Assembly (NCBI GenBank): GCA_964019155.1 | Contig: OZ025243.1 | Location: forward strand, 37,870,479-37,934,478 | Direction: 5' to 3' | DNA: 64,000 nucleotides | From: Osedax fenrisi | Lineage: Eukaryota > Annelida > Polychaeta > Sabellida > Siboglinidae | Shown here: piece by piece, positions 43,235-55,522 of the stretch | How the letters are laid out: every line of letters begins with the position of its first letter | Position numbering within the stretch: position 1 is the first letter of the stretch | The notes under the pieces: model-generated | Told to the model about the DNA's origin: nothing | Databases searched by the model: none | What the model saw: the letters and a program-made list of their open reading frames with translations, nothing else | Program-made: the position numbers and the translations under genes

Positions 43235-45038
43235 AGTATTAGTATCTGATCGGATTAGATAATACGTTTATATTGGTATCGATAAAGTGATCTCTTTTAC
43301 AACTGTAGACCAAATATACGAAGTTATCTCCACGTCATGCTAGTGTATATATACGTGTATGTGTGTGTGTGTGTGTGGGTGTGTGTGTGGGTGTGTGGGT
43401 GGGTGTGTGTATGAGCTAGAATACGATTGCCTAGTCGTGTGTGAAGATCTGTGTGTACATATATCACTACTACCAGCAGCAGCAGCAGTAGCAACAGGCT
43501 CGCGTAGAAATGCTACCATTAATCACTGAAATGGATAACGGGGGGGAGAGGAGGGGAGTATCATTCATTCGGTGGGCATCGCAGTGACCTAGTCAGTTTC
43601 CCCCCGCATTGCATGTTATCACCGTTTACCGTAGTGGTACCACTACAAGAGATACTTGAGCGGATTGACTCGGCACTGTGTATGGCATACTACGATAGGC
43701 TAACATAGCAGTAGATGTAGAAACCATATAAACACAGTTTATTCTTTCATTATATATAAATGGTAGCAATATGTTAACAATACACATGTTTCCCTGCTTA
43801 CAGACAATAACTGGTGACATGTCCCCAGCAAACAGTAATAGCCGCATAATAGCAGCATAACAGCAGCATAATATACTTTTTAAATTAATAGCAGCATAAT
43901 AATAGCATAATAGACTTTAAATAGCAGTATAATAAACATCTAATAGCAACATAATAGCAACATAATAGCACAATGTAAACATTTGAGGCTATTAAATATG
44001 CTGTTATTCTGATATTATGCGGCTATTACTGTTTGCTGGGTCACTGTATATATGGGAACTTATCGTTTATTATGTCATACTAAATACAGTGCCACTATCT
44101 ACTTTATACGTGAAGAAACGCACACCTACTATATTCAATATATATATATATATATAGATCATGTATAGGTTTTAATTGAATCGGTAGTTTTTTAAGAACC
44201 AATAAAACAATACTACCACTTCTCGTAAAGAACGAATCTAATAATCACAGAACTAGAGAGAGAGAGAGAGAACTAGTGAATCACCGGTGTCTGATTCCGT
44301 CCAACACAATAGAAATCATCACCGCATCGATATAAAGACACTTTCTTTACACCACGTGACACTACCGTCGTGTACTACTGTATATGATGATAGCGCGCAC
44401 ACACACACCCACACACACACCCACCATCACTAGTCAAGTGAGGTAATCCAATAGGCGGTGCGATAGTACACGTGTCGCAAGTATAGTTCGCCCACTCCCA
44501 CTACTATAGTATACCACCACCATCACTACTACTACTACCGTACTATGATGTTCTAGCGAAATGGATATCGTTTACCCCGGCGACGTGACCGCACTACTGA
44601 GTTGCCTACTGTTGAGCCGAACTACTTTACTACGGACTACAGGTATCACTACGCCACCGCCGTAACGCCTCAGCATCAGCCAGCATCCTTAGCCTTCTCC
44701 GATTACCTCAGCTATCGATATCATCGTCGTCGTAGTGTTGTTGTTTTAGTTGTTGTGATCGAGTGTCACCTGAACCTTGACCCCGCCTCGTAGCACCGCC
44801 CCCCCCCACAACTAGTGAAATCATCACTCGGCTTGACCGCCGCTGTACACTTCCCCTATAGGGCAACCCCCGCCTCGTACTATAGTAGTGTATACTACTA
44901 CTACTATACTGATACTACTGCTGCTGATACTGATGCTGTCACCACCACCATCGCGACTACTACCGGATATGTTTCTGACCCGTTGCTGACCCATCACCTA
45001 CATTCCGACACCGCTGCCGCTGCTGCCCCCTATCCGCG
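43235..45038 (+). promoter_or_regulatory. GC-richer region upstream of candidate GEF exon 1
   Basis: About 1.8 kb of markedly higher GC than its surroundings, with (TG)n at about 43355-43410, E-boxes CACGTG at about 44354 and ACACGTGT at about 44469, and CA and CTA runs. Open frames at 44602-44793 and 44815-45060 (Tyr/Ala/Thr-rich) lack similarity and probably reflect GC content; the region reads best as promoter plus 5' UTR. A tandem AATAGCAGCATAAT-type repeat is at about 43840-43960. Confidence 0.4.
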
Positions 45039-45171
45039 ATGTCCCGTACTAATGGTCTGACTGACCACTGCACTGACCACTACACTGACAACCAAGGATA
45101 CAGCTGGCGTAGGGCCACCCATCACAGCGAGCCTATACTACAGAGACGGTTTCGCATGCTCGTTAACTATA
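45039..45171 (+). CDS. MCF2L: Candidate first coding exon of the MCF2L-like gene
   Basis: ATG after an in-frame TGA at 44976, then MSRTNGLTDHCTDHYTDNQG, then YSWRRATHHSEPILQRRFRM and LVNY, with a perfect donor GTAAGT. It ends in phase 1, as exon 54472 requires. No family similarity supports it; N-termini of this family vary. Short ACTGACCACT repeats occur inside and downstream. Confidence 0.35.
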
Positions 45172-45553
45172 GTAAGTGTGTAGTGTAGTAGTAGTAGTAA
45201 CTATGTGTTATACTGTAAGCAATACCAGCACTGACCACCGCTATCTGTAATGTCAGAACTGACCACCGCTGCCCGCAATACCACACTGACCAGCACTGCC
45301 CGCAATACCACACTACAGCGGTCAACACTGACCACCACTGCCCATATGTTACTTAAGCCACTATGTGTGTGGATATAGTGATGTGGTGTGTTTGACAGCT
45401 GCGTAATGGCAAGGACACGCCCTTGGTAATGGTATGCGTCCTTCAGTGTGTAAACCGTCCTCATCACTTCCCTATAGGTATTCTATATCATTAACATCTA
45501 ATTAGTATATATTATATCATTCGTAATTTGGTGATTTATATATATACAGTATT

Positions 45554-45603
<50 letters not shown>

Positions 45604-46215
45604 TAGTTTTAATTTATAATGACTGTTTATTATAATTAATTAATTTAATAATAATAATTAACGTTATAATCATATATATATATATTATTATAAGTTATTC
45701 ATTTAGTTACTAAAATATTACATTCCAAAATATAATACACCCTATAGAATTGTGTATATATATACCTATTTTTTGTAACAATTATTATTTGTATTATTAA
45801 ATATATTATTATATAATATCTAATTAAATATATTTATGTGAATTAATATGAGTTTCAGTTTAATACCTATAGATATAATTATAATTACTGCTATTTATAT
45901 ATTTAATTTGAAAGTAAGTAAGTTATAATAATAAGTTGTGTAAACTAAAATAAGCAGATGACATTATATCTATGCAATGCTTTCTCTATGTATATTTGAC
46001 TTATCTAGTTTTTTGATAACACTATAATTATAATATGATAATTATCTACGATCCAATATCTATAAATAGAATCTTGTGATTATTCATAAATAAACATTTA
46101 AATAATAATAACATTTACGTTTTCCTAATATTAGAGGCCAAAGTTCAACTCCGAATTTCAACTTTTGTTATTTAATTATGCACTATATAATAGGCGTATA
46201 GAAATAATTATTAAT
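45172..46215 (+). other. Putative intron or intergenic stretch
   Basis: Imperfect CACTGACCACCACTGCCC-type repeats at 45230-45345, (AT)n at about 45555-45602, then AT-rich sequence. Confidence 0.5.
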
Positions 46216-46520
46216 AAGATGAATGACAGTTTGCAGCGAACGGATACGTTGTATACATTAGCATTGTTCTCGGATTAGCATTGTGCGGTTCATTGTGCGG
46301 TGCATTGTGAGCATCTCTATTGTGCGTTCACACGCGCGGGTAAACTGGCCATTGTCAGTCAATAAGTAACGAAACACAATGCTACGATAACTGCGACTGC
46401 GCCGTGGTCGTATTGTTGTAGTGAGATGCGCATACGCTATATATATGGGGCGTTGACCTTGGCTTTGGGCTAGCGGTCACCACTCCACGGCGTGCGATTG
46501 TGTGAGTGCGTATCAACGTT
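46216..46520 (+). promoter_or_regulatory. Candidate alternative promoter with SOX-like cluster and TATA box
   Basis: GC-richer island. CATTGTT/CATTGTG motifs recur five to six times between 46262 and 46322. TATATATATGGGG at about 46438-46450 could be a TATA box, and a GTGAGTGC donor-like site follows at about 46502. It could be the non-coding first exon of the GEF transcript. All inference from motifs. Confidence 0.35.
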
Positions 46521-46727
46521 TAATGAGGAGGACATCACCGTCCTTCGTTATAGCTATAGATTATATAGATATACGACGTATATATTATACGTCAATCAAT
46601 GGAGAGTCGAATGAATGCATGCATCTCCTGAAACCTATTATTATAGGTGTTTTTAATTATATATGTTTATAATATATATGTCTGACCAGAAAAATATGTG
46701 TTTTATTACAATATATATATATATATT

Positions 46728-46779
<52 letters not shown>

Positions 46780-47492
46780 AAAGTGTATATACATATAGAG
46801 TAGTAATTACTACTATAATAAAAAACAAAATATTTAAATAAATGACAATAATTTACAAGTATAAATACATAGTATCAGCTCTAGTATTATTAATCATGAT
46901 GACATCACGAAGTTTTACGCACATACACATGACACATATATGTGAACACTTTAATACACGTGATACATACATGTAAACTTGCATACACACACACACTCTC
47001 TCTCACGCTCAGTGATCGTCTCTCACTAATATACACTCACACACTCACATACACACACACTCACACACATTCTCTCTCACATACATACAAACACTCACAT
47101 ACACACACTCACATACACACACACCATTATTACCCATAACTTCGTAATGTATATGCTAATGAGCCCCCAGCAACAAGCCAGAGATAGAGATATTCTATAA
47201 TGTACATCACATAAATAACACTCTGACATATGTGTGTGTGTGTGTGTGTTGAATGTTATGCAGCAATGTGAATGACTATTGCCACTACTATTATTGATAA
47301 CATAGTATGTATGCCCAAGGCATTATCAATACATGATAGCTTGATGTAAACATGTCTGTTTGTTTTAAGATGTTCTTGTACCTTTGTTCTTGTACCTTTA
47401 AGATGTTCTTAAGTACAATGTGTATCAATATGTAACTGTAATGTTACATTCATATATTTCTTGATTAGTATTGAATTAAATTCACTATATAC

Positions 47493-47531
<39 letters not shown>

Positions 47532-48567
47532 TAAAAATGTCTAGAATTCTTGTTTCGTCCATTTAATGTTTATAATTATATTATGTCTAAAGTGAAATTT
47601 AGTCCTAAATATAAGAATACTTAATTATATGACTACCTTTTTTAAGTGTTGTATAAATATGTTTAAAAGTATGATAGAGGTGCCTAGTATGGTGTACCAT
47701 GCTTATTTACAATCTAATCACACCCATATCATCATTGTTTTATTGGTTTATACTATTATATTAATAAATAAATAATTGTATAGCTTATATTATATAATCT
47801 GAATTAATTTTATATATATATTAAATATTATTGTTATAATTGGTATATACATTGAAATCAAATTAAAAAAAATGTCCCAAGTTTATTAATGTCCTTGCAA
47901 TAGCATTATTTTATTATGATATTTATTTTCACTTTAACATTACTAATAACATTTCCCATTATAAAATCAATAATATGTTTCTTATTAGATACATGTTCTA
48001 AAGATAATCAATATTGGTAAACAAACAAATTGCTTGTTTCTAGGGCATTAACATGAATAATTTATATAATATGAGTGCAGTCTATAATTGTATATATATA
48101 TGTGGTATGTTTATAATTCATATGTAATATTAATATATATGATATATGTATAATTACTTATTAAAAATAACCATTTATCTGGAATGTATTATATCATAAT
48201 TAAAATTAATAATTTATATTAGTAAACAAACTTATTTTATTGAATGAAATATTTTTATAAATGATGTATGATGTATTAATGAATAAACCATGAATAGTGA
48301 TATGTTATATAGAGATATCCTACAAAACTATTATGTAATATTTCTGACAAGTTAATATATAAATAATATTCTCAGAAAATATCAATTTAGTAATTAATTT
48401 ACTGACATTAATTAATTAAATAATTATTAATTTACAGAAATATATATTAAATATTATGTTATATTGTATATTTGTATATTCAAAAATATATGAAAAATAA
48501 GACACTTTATTATTCCTAGAATGTTTAATACATCTTTTTATCATGCAAAATTCATTTCTATAATAGA
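46521..48567. other. AT-rich stretch with microsatellites
   Basis: (AT)n at about 46711-46775 and 47500-47522, CA/CT-rich block at 46980-47125, (TG)n at about 47229-47250. No gene seen. Confidence 0.6.
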
Positions 48568-48807
48568 TTAAGGGGGTATCCCATTAACAGTATTTCCTGA
48601 AATAATGTCTTGAAATGTTTGCTAGAAAGTGATATTCTAGCAAGTTAACTATAATTTGAGTGGGATTACCCCTTACTTTCCGGTAACTTGCCTGAAATAT
48701 AGTAACTTTAAAGGGGTTGTCCCAGTACAACTTGATAGAAAATCGTTTTAAAGTTAATATATTTTCGGCAAGTTGCGAGAAATACTGGTAATGGGATACC
48801 CCCTTTA
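48568..48807. mobile_element. Palindromic MITE, GGGGGTATCCC ends (E5)
   Basis: The left end GGGGGTATCCCATTAACAGT and the right end, inverted, GGGGGTATCCCATTACCAGT match at 24 of 25 positions. Flanks are TTAA on the left and TTTA on the right (or TTA on both sides if cut one base out). Inside, a second inverted pair ends near 48675 (GGGATTACCCCTTA) and starts near 48702 (TAAAGGGGTTGTCCC), so it may be two small elements back to back. Confidence 0.8.
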
Positions 48808-48986
48808 TATACTTTAGATTTTAACCCAAATGTATGCTGTAGAAAATAAATAATCCAAGATTTATATAAGATATAATCATTTAGTTATTATATTAGATTA
48901 GTATAAGTATATTTATAAATAAATTACTATAATATTTTATAAATATATAATATTACATTTATCCTCTATAATTACTTATCAGTAAG

Positions 48987-49384
48987 TTAAGGGGAAGTAC
49001 TTTCATAATTTGAATTTTTTGAAAGAAAATTAATTATTATATAGAAAATAAGTTTTATAATCATTTCATGTAAAGATTATACCTAAATTCGCTATATTTA
49101 TGAGTTTATATGATGTTACAATGATGTTTAAATACTAAATATTAATTTCTTATAATTGCATGGCAATATTTCAATGAATTTTGAGATCTATTTTCTCAGA
49201 ATGTTAATTTTATGAATATTGCTTTACTAAAAAGTCAGGGATTTATTTTCTATTTTATAAATTTTGCTATTATTTTCATGATATTTATTATGTAAAAATA
49301 TTTCAAGTTGGAGAGTTTTAAAAACTTGTCGTTTTCATATCTATTTACATGTGTAATATTATATAAGGTAGTGATTCCCCTAAG
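48987..49384. mobile_element. TTAA-associated element (E2)
   Basis: Left TTAAGGGGAAGTACTTTC; right, inverted, GGGGAATCACTACC followed on the plus strand by TAAG rather than TTAA. AT-rich, non-coding, about 390 bp. Similar ends to E1, E3 and E4. Confidence 0.55.
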
Positions 49385-49589
49385 GTCATAACAAAATACA
49401 TACATTTATAATATATATTGTAATTATTATTAAAATTTGAAATATTATATTTAAAATAATGCAACAAATTATGCTTTTATGTGAAATACAACTTATAAAA
49501 GAATCATTTTAAACCCCAAATAAAACTAAATTAAATTGTATATAAATTAAATGAAGTGTAATAAATATTATAATAAAATTAGATTTAAT

Positions 49590-49620
<31 letters not shown>

Positions 49621-50218
49621 TGTATTATTATTTATAATATTATACATAATACATTTTAGTTTCTATAAACTATAATGATGTATATTGGATATTTTTTATG
49701 TGAACATGACATATGAGTCATATAATATGACATATATTTAAATAAATTATTTATTTAATAAATGTAATCAATAAAATAGAAACAAATTTATTTTAAACTC
49801 TATTAACTCACATTACATAAGCTTATTTTTCGCATGCACTATCATATTAATTTAAGTAGTGTTTAGGGATTAATACAAAAGTAATTTAATTTAAAATTAT
49901 TCTATATCATCACAATTATTATTATTTTAAATTTGTATATAATTATTTTGAAAATAAAATGTTTCATTTTCCCCTGCTAGTTGCTTAATTTATAATGTGT
50001 ACATAACTTGTAAAAAATCTATAAGATAAAAAAAACATAAATTTGTTAATGATGAATATTATTTATAACAAAAAAGAATAACTAAAAAATGATAACATAT
50101 GATAGGCTTATTATTATTTCTAAAAATAGTTTTTTTTTGTAACTTTTATATATAAAAATATAAATGTATTTCATGCCCTTAAAATATCACAAAATATGTT
50201 TCTACAGTACTACCTTAA

Positions 50219-50277
<59 letters not shown>

Positions 50278-50429
50278 CACACACAGACACATATATAAAT
50301 ATGTATGATATTATTCTATTATTAGATTACAAACAATAACAAGTAGCATATCTAGTACACAAGATACAACTTGCATCATTCAGTGATCAAAAGTTAAAAT
50401 AATGCAGACACCGTAACATGTGTACACAC
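49385..50429. other. AT-rich stretch
   Basis: (AT)n at about 49597-49620 and a long (CA)n at 50220-50273. Otherwise nothing. Confidence 0.6.
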
Positions 50430-50574
50430 TAGTGAAGTACTGATGATGCCTGTTTGATGCCCAGCCGAGACATTCATTTTCGGAAAAAAACGAGCCTGAG
50501 CCGAGTTGAGACTTTAGGTAACTAAGACTGAGATTGCATCAATGCTTTATATGTGAGCATCATTTACATCACTA
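50430..50574. mobile_element. hAT-like MITE, TAGTGATG family, 145 bp
   Basis: Left TAGTGAAGTACTGATGATGC (degenerate), right GCATCATTTACATCACTA. It contains CAGCCGAGAC and GAGCCTGAGCCGAG motifs of the family. Confidence 0.7.
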
Positions 50575-50582
50575 GTATATAC

Positions 50583-51013
50583 TAGCGATGTAAATGATGC
50601 CGAGCCGAGACTTTCATTTTCAGAAGAAAAAAAACGAGCGCAAGCCGAGTCGAGACTCTAGCCAAACGAGCCCGAGCCGAACCGAGACTCTAGCCAAACG
50701 AGCCCGAGCCGAGTTGAGATTTTTACAAAACATTACCGAGTCGAATTGATGCTTTTTTAAAATTACATTTTAATACTAATTTTTATATGTTTCACATTTA
50801 CATCAATTTAAAAAAAATAATATGCGCCAACTTGCATTCTACTCGCGATTCAGTGAATAATAATGTAAATTTCATCTAGTGGTGTAAATAATACCGAGCT
50901 TTTTGATGCCGGGCCGAGACTTTTGGTTATTGATGTCGAGCCGAGCCGAGACTTTAGTTAACTGAGACTGAGACTGCATCATGCTTTAGATTTTAGCATC
51001 ATTTACATCACTA
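50583..51013. mobile_element. hAT-like MITE, TAGTGATG family, with nested copy
   Basis: Left TAGCGATGTAAATGATGC, right GCATCATTTACATCACTA. A second left end, TAGTGGTGTAAATAATACCG, starts at 50877. So a 137-bp copy (50877-51013) probably sits in, or replaced the end of, the longer one. The interior has repeated ACGAGCCCGAGCCGA motifs. Confidence 0.75.
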
Positions 51014-51032
51014 GTACATACATACATGTTAC

Positions 51033-51084
<52 letters not shown>

Positions 51085-51213
51085 ACATGCAATCAATGGT
51101 TCAAATTGATGAACACTTGCATGTGTTATCATTGCTGGGCTGACACAATAGCATTCCTCTACTTTGCATTGTTTACCTACATGTTATATTCACCTGTTAT
51201 TATAATATTATCT

Positions 51214-51252
<39 letters not shown>

Positions 51253-52870
51253 TCTACATTCCTGAAATACAATACATATCTTGATATCCAATAATATTGT
51301 ATAGTTTATTTTGATAAATTCACTAAGTAATTATTAATTACCAGCACTAGTATTATGAGTTATTGCCTGTTGAAACATGGTCGCTAGATTCTGTCTTTGT
51401 ACACTCTCACATACATACAAATATATATATATATATATCAGAGTGTGTAAGAAGGAAATTAATTGCATACTTAGTGTGCCTACCATTGTTATTCCAATGA
51501 ATAAATAGTTCAATGTGTAACTGATATATGCTAATGATCATATATATATATATATATACACCAGAGAGCAATTGACCAATAGAATCAGACCACCTCACAG
51601 TGTAGCTGTTTCAATACACAAGCTAGCTGTGGTTTAGGTAAACCCGATAAGTTAAGTAATGCACTGATCATGGAAATGATAAATCTCGAAGACTACTGTA
51701 TTATTAATAATGCTTCAGGTATACTAAACTATTGACTCTTTATATTTGTATTATATATATTAATTTAATAATACAAAATATACATGATATCGAATATTCA
51801 TACATAATTAAATATATATTTTATGTACTCTATTTATATATATATATATATATAATATATGATTTTATTGATTATTTCCAAATGATGTATTAGTATAATC
51901 TACTGTGTGATTCATACATATACATACTTCAGCTGACTGAAGCTATACAAAGTATGGTGGATATCAATCATCTACATGTATAGCAGCACAGTCACTACCT
52001 GTCATCTGTACACTACTTGTTTACACGAGTTATAACCTGTACAGGTCAAATACCATTTTTTATACATATAATATATATATATATACATATAAAGTATAAT
52101 ATAATGTGTTCATGAATAATATTTCCTATTGAGAATGATTTTTTGTATGACTAATACCCGATTACTAATCATCACAGTATGAATGTTCATTCCCAAATAA
52201 GCACTTCATACTAGAATAGTTAAACCAAGGACATCTTCTCACTATCTCACTTTTGTACTTCGAAATAGATAATTTTCAGTGGTATATTTAATTTTATTTC
52301 AATGATTTCAATATTTGCATCAGAGATATCGGAGATAGTTATTTATTTATACAATAAAATGCATTTATATTTTTACAAAATATGCTTTAGCAAACACCTG
52401 TACTTGATTATATAGACATAAGGTATATATTTATTTAAATTAATCATTAAATTGTAACATCTATAATCACGTTTATCCTAACATATTTATAATATCATTA
52501 AATAAGGTTTATTTCATAACCTATAATTTTATAAATAACCTTAACTGAACTTTATTTGGTTATAAAAATCAAATATATTAAATATTGATTCATATATAAT
52601 GATCTATGATGTTATTTTAATTTAATAATTCTTAATTTACATTACTAATAATTACTCGTTACAATGATGATGAACTATTTGCACTGCGACCACCGATCAT
52701 TAATACAACTAGTAAACTTGGGTAATAATACACGTGCTGTTATATCTTGAAAGTAATCCATGATGATTAATTGTATACCTATTAAGAATAGTTTAAATTC
52801 TAATTACCTAACTTGATAAACATCTAACTCAGCCTAGTATTGTTTACACTCGTATACCTTTGTGTGTACG

Positions 52871-52916
<46 letters not shown>

Positions 52917-54240
52917 GAGTGGTATGTTTATGTGTGGGCTAATGATAGAGTGCGTGGTGTATATATGTGACACACCCATGGTTCACATATATGTATGTTA
53001 TTTCAACCACCACCACCACCGTAGTACACATTTGTGTGCAGTGTGAGTGTGCATTAATGCATAGCCAGTCATAGCTGTATGTAGTAGTGTTTTATTAGCG
53101 TGTACAATGTTAAAGATGGCTTGCTGGTGCAAAGAATCTAACCTATCCGGTATAGGTATTGTTTTAATCATTGTTAATTAGTATATGCTAAGTACACGTA
53201 TGTACCTGTGTAATTATGTACCTTATGTACCTTATATATGTATAATATATATACTTAGTTTTAATTTATGTTCGAATACGTGTATTTTCATTATATTCAT
53301 ATTTTCAACATTAAACGAAATTAAATATTTTAATTCACAAATAATTATATAGTCTGATCTTTAATCTTTAATTCTTAAATAAATGTAAACTTGCGCTTAT
53401 TATCTAGCAACATATTCCAATGTGAATATTATGTGCAAAGTTATTCAATAATTTACAATTTATAATATTTCAAGATATATTTTAAAAATCTATCTAATAT
53501 AATGGATACAATAATAATGTTAAGAAGCCCTTTAGTAGGAAAAATCATATTAATATTATAAATTAGAAAATGTAACAGAAAACAAACAACATTCTTCTAG
53601 TAAATATTTGTATTATTATTATCATTATTATAATTATTATTATTATTATATAGACATATATGCCAGTATATCAGTATAATGTTATGACCGGAATGTACAG
53701 CCTTCCCTATCAATTACTATCACTGTATCTATACATCATGAACAGTTGTAAGGTAATGTTACATTACCTGCTCTACTCCTCCTCCTCCTCTTCCTCTCCT
53801 ATCTTAAGTTACAGTCTTTGTTGTTGTTGTTGTCATTAACTACAGCTATTACTTATCTTGTATGCCTAGTTATAATAGTGTGTGTGTATGCGGCAATCAC
53901 CATGATCTGATGATCAGAGACCCACAACACACTGCTATCGGGTATAGGTACCCTGGTATTGTATACCTATGTACCTTACTATCGGGTACCTGGGTCTGAT
54001 CGTACAGGTACCCAAGTGTATTCATAGCTCAGCTTGAGTTATGTAATCTGATGTAATGTGGTCACATCACAATACTACATCGCATTCTTTAGGTGATTCA
54101 TTTTCATGGTGACTCACCACCACAATAGATATCCATGACTCACCACCTCGTCTCCTTCACTTACCTGACACCGATTTACTAACCCCGATCATCTCCCCTT
54201 CACTTATCGGACCCGTCCCCCACACTTAACACCTGATGGC
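51014..54240. other. AT-rich stretch with (AT)n tracts
   Basis: (AT)n at about 51037-51081, 51217-51249 and 52875-52914. A (TCC/TTC)n patch lies near 53775-53798. No exon supported. Confidence 0.6.
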
Positions 54241-54470
54241 TTACGGTGATGATATCAACTTTCCCCTTACCACAACCCTTACCTAACCCCCTCCCTAACC
54301 CCACATACCCCCTCCCTAACACCACTTACCCCTCCCTAACCTCCACTTACCCCCATCCCTTACCTAACCCCCACTTACCCCCTCCCTAACTTAACCCTCA
54401 CTTACCCTACCCACTCTCTTACCTAACCCCCACTCACCCCCTCCCTAACCCTCAATTAACCCCGTACACA
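54241..54470 (+). repeat. Degenerate C-rich repeat before a 3' splice site
   Basis: Irregular CCCTCCCTAACC / CCACTTACCCC units, about 230 bp, leading to the ACACAG acceptor at 54471. It works as a long polypyrimidine tract. Although CCCTAA occurs, spacing is irregular. Confidence 0.75.
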
Positions 54471-54471
54471 G

Positions 54472-54555
54472 ATAACCTGATGGCAGACAGTAGATGTTCC
54501 CTAACGGTGATGGACCTTGCCGAGGTGCTTAAGCTGGGCTTTGGCATCGTTACAG
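54472..54555 (+). CDS. MCF2L: MCF2L-like exon, block before CRAL-TRIO
   Basis: 84 nt, acceptor ACACAG, donor GTTCTA. It starts with two bases of a codon (phase 1 upstream). It encodes NLMADSRCSLTVMDLAEVLK then LGFGIVT. The ATG at 54480 could serve as start if the first exon is non-coding. Confidence 0.8.
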
Positions 54556-55442
54556 GTTCTAAATACTCCCACTAGGGGTCTCCACTGAGTAGTGGCAGCT
54601 TATTGTCTTTGTGCCATCGCTATATTGTGCGTTCTTATATATATATAATAATAATATCAGATTTTGGTATAAATGCATAGCTAGAAGAAATATTACATAT
54701 ATATAAATAAATACAGTAATATTATCTATATTATAATAACTAAGTCCATTCAATCTCTATTAACTAAAAGACATATAGATATATAAGTATATTATTATAA
54801 TTATACATAAATCTATATGATACCTCCTATAGAATATCAGTTCTTTAGGTATTACTGCAATGCTAACTTTGTACCTGTAGAATTCTGTGCTTCATCGTAT
54901 TATAAACTTGTCAGTGATTTATTTTATTTCCAGTGATTGATTATAAAGTCACCAGGTATCTATTGTGATATCTATGGTGATATATATATATATATCTATT
55001 GTAAATTAAAAAATGCATTCCTATAATTCCATAATTCAATATGATAACATATTTTAACTATAAAATTAAAGTATTTAAATATCTAATGTCTTTTTATTAA
55101 TATACGTATATATATATACATATATACATACATATATATATTACAATATATATTACTATTATATATTATTTTATACAAAAATATAATATATACTTTATTA
55201 TTTATATAATATTATATTAGAATTATACTATAACCTATATGATTATTATAAAATATGTTCTATATTACTAATATAAACACTATACATAATTAATAATATG
55301 CCATAAACTTATTTATTTATATTATAATATTCTTGAGGAAGCTTTTCTATCTTTAGAATTATTTGTTGACCTTTAAACTATTATTAGACATTCATTTCTA
55401 AACTAATAGTGTTATATTATATATGTGTATTAAGTTATATAA

Positions 55443-55522
<80 letters not shown>

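Noticed and set aside
44602..45060. Two Tyr/Thr/Ala-rich open frames as protein-coding exons
   Set aside because: They share a frame but are separated by a stop, have no splice sites in phase and no similarity. They are likely a side effect of GC-rich 5' UTR/promoter DNA.
46522..46646. 41-codon open frame from ATG in the GC-richer island
   Set aside because: The sequence becomes AT-rich low complexity within 15 codons and ends at a weak GTGTTT donor. Better explained as untranslated sequence.
54241..54470. Interstitial telomere repeat (CCCTAA)
   Set aside because: CCCTAA occurs but the period is irregular and mixed with CCTCC and CTTACC. It is better read as a polypyrimidine tract.
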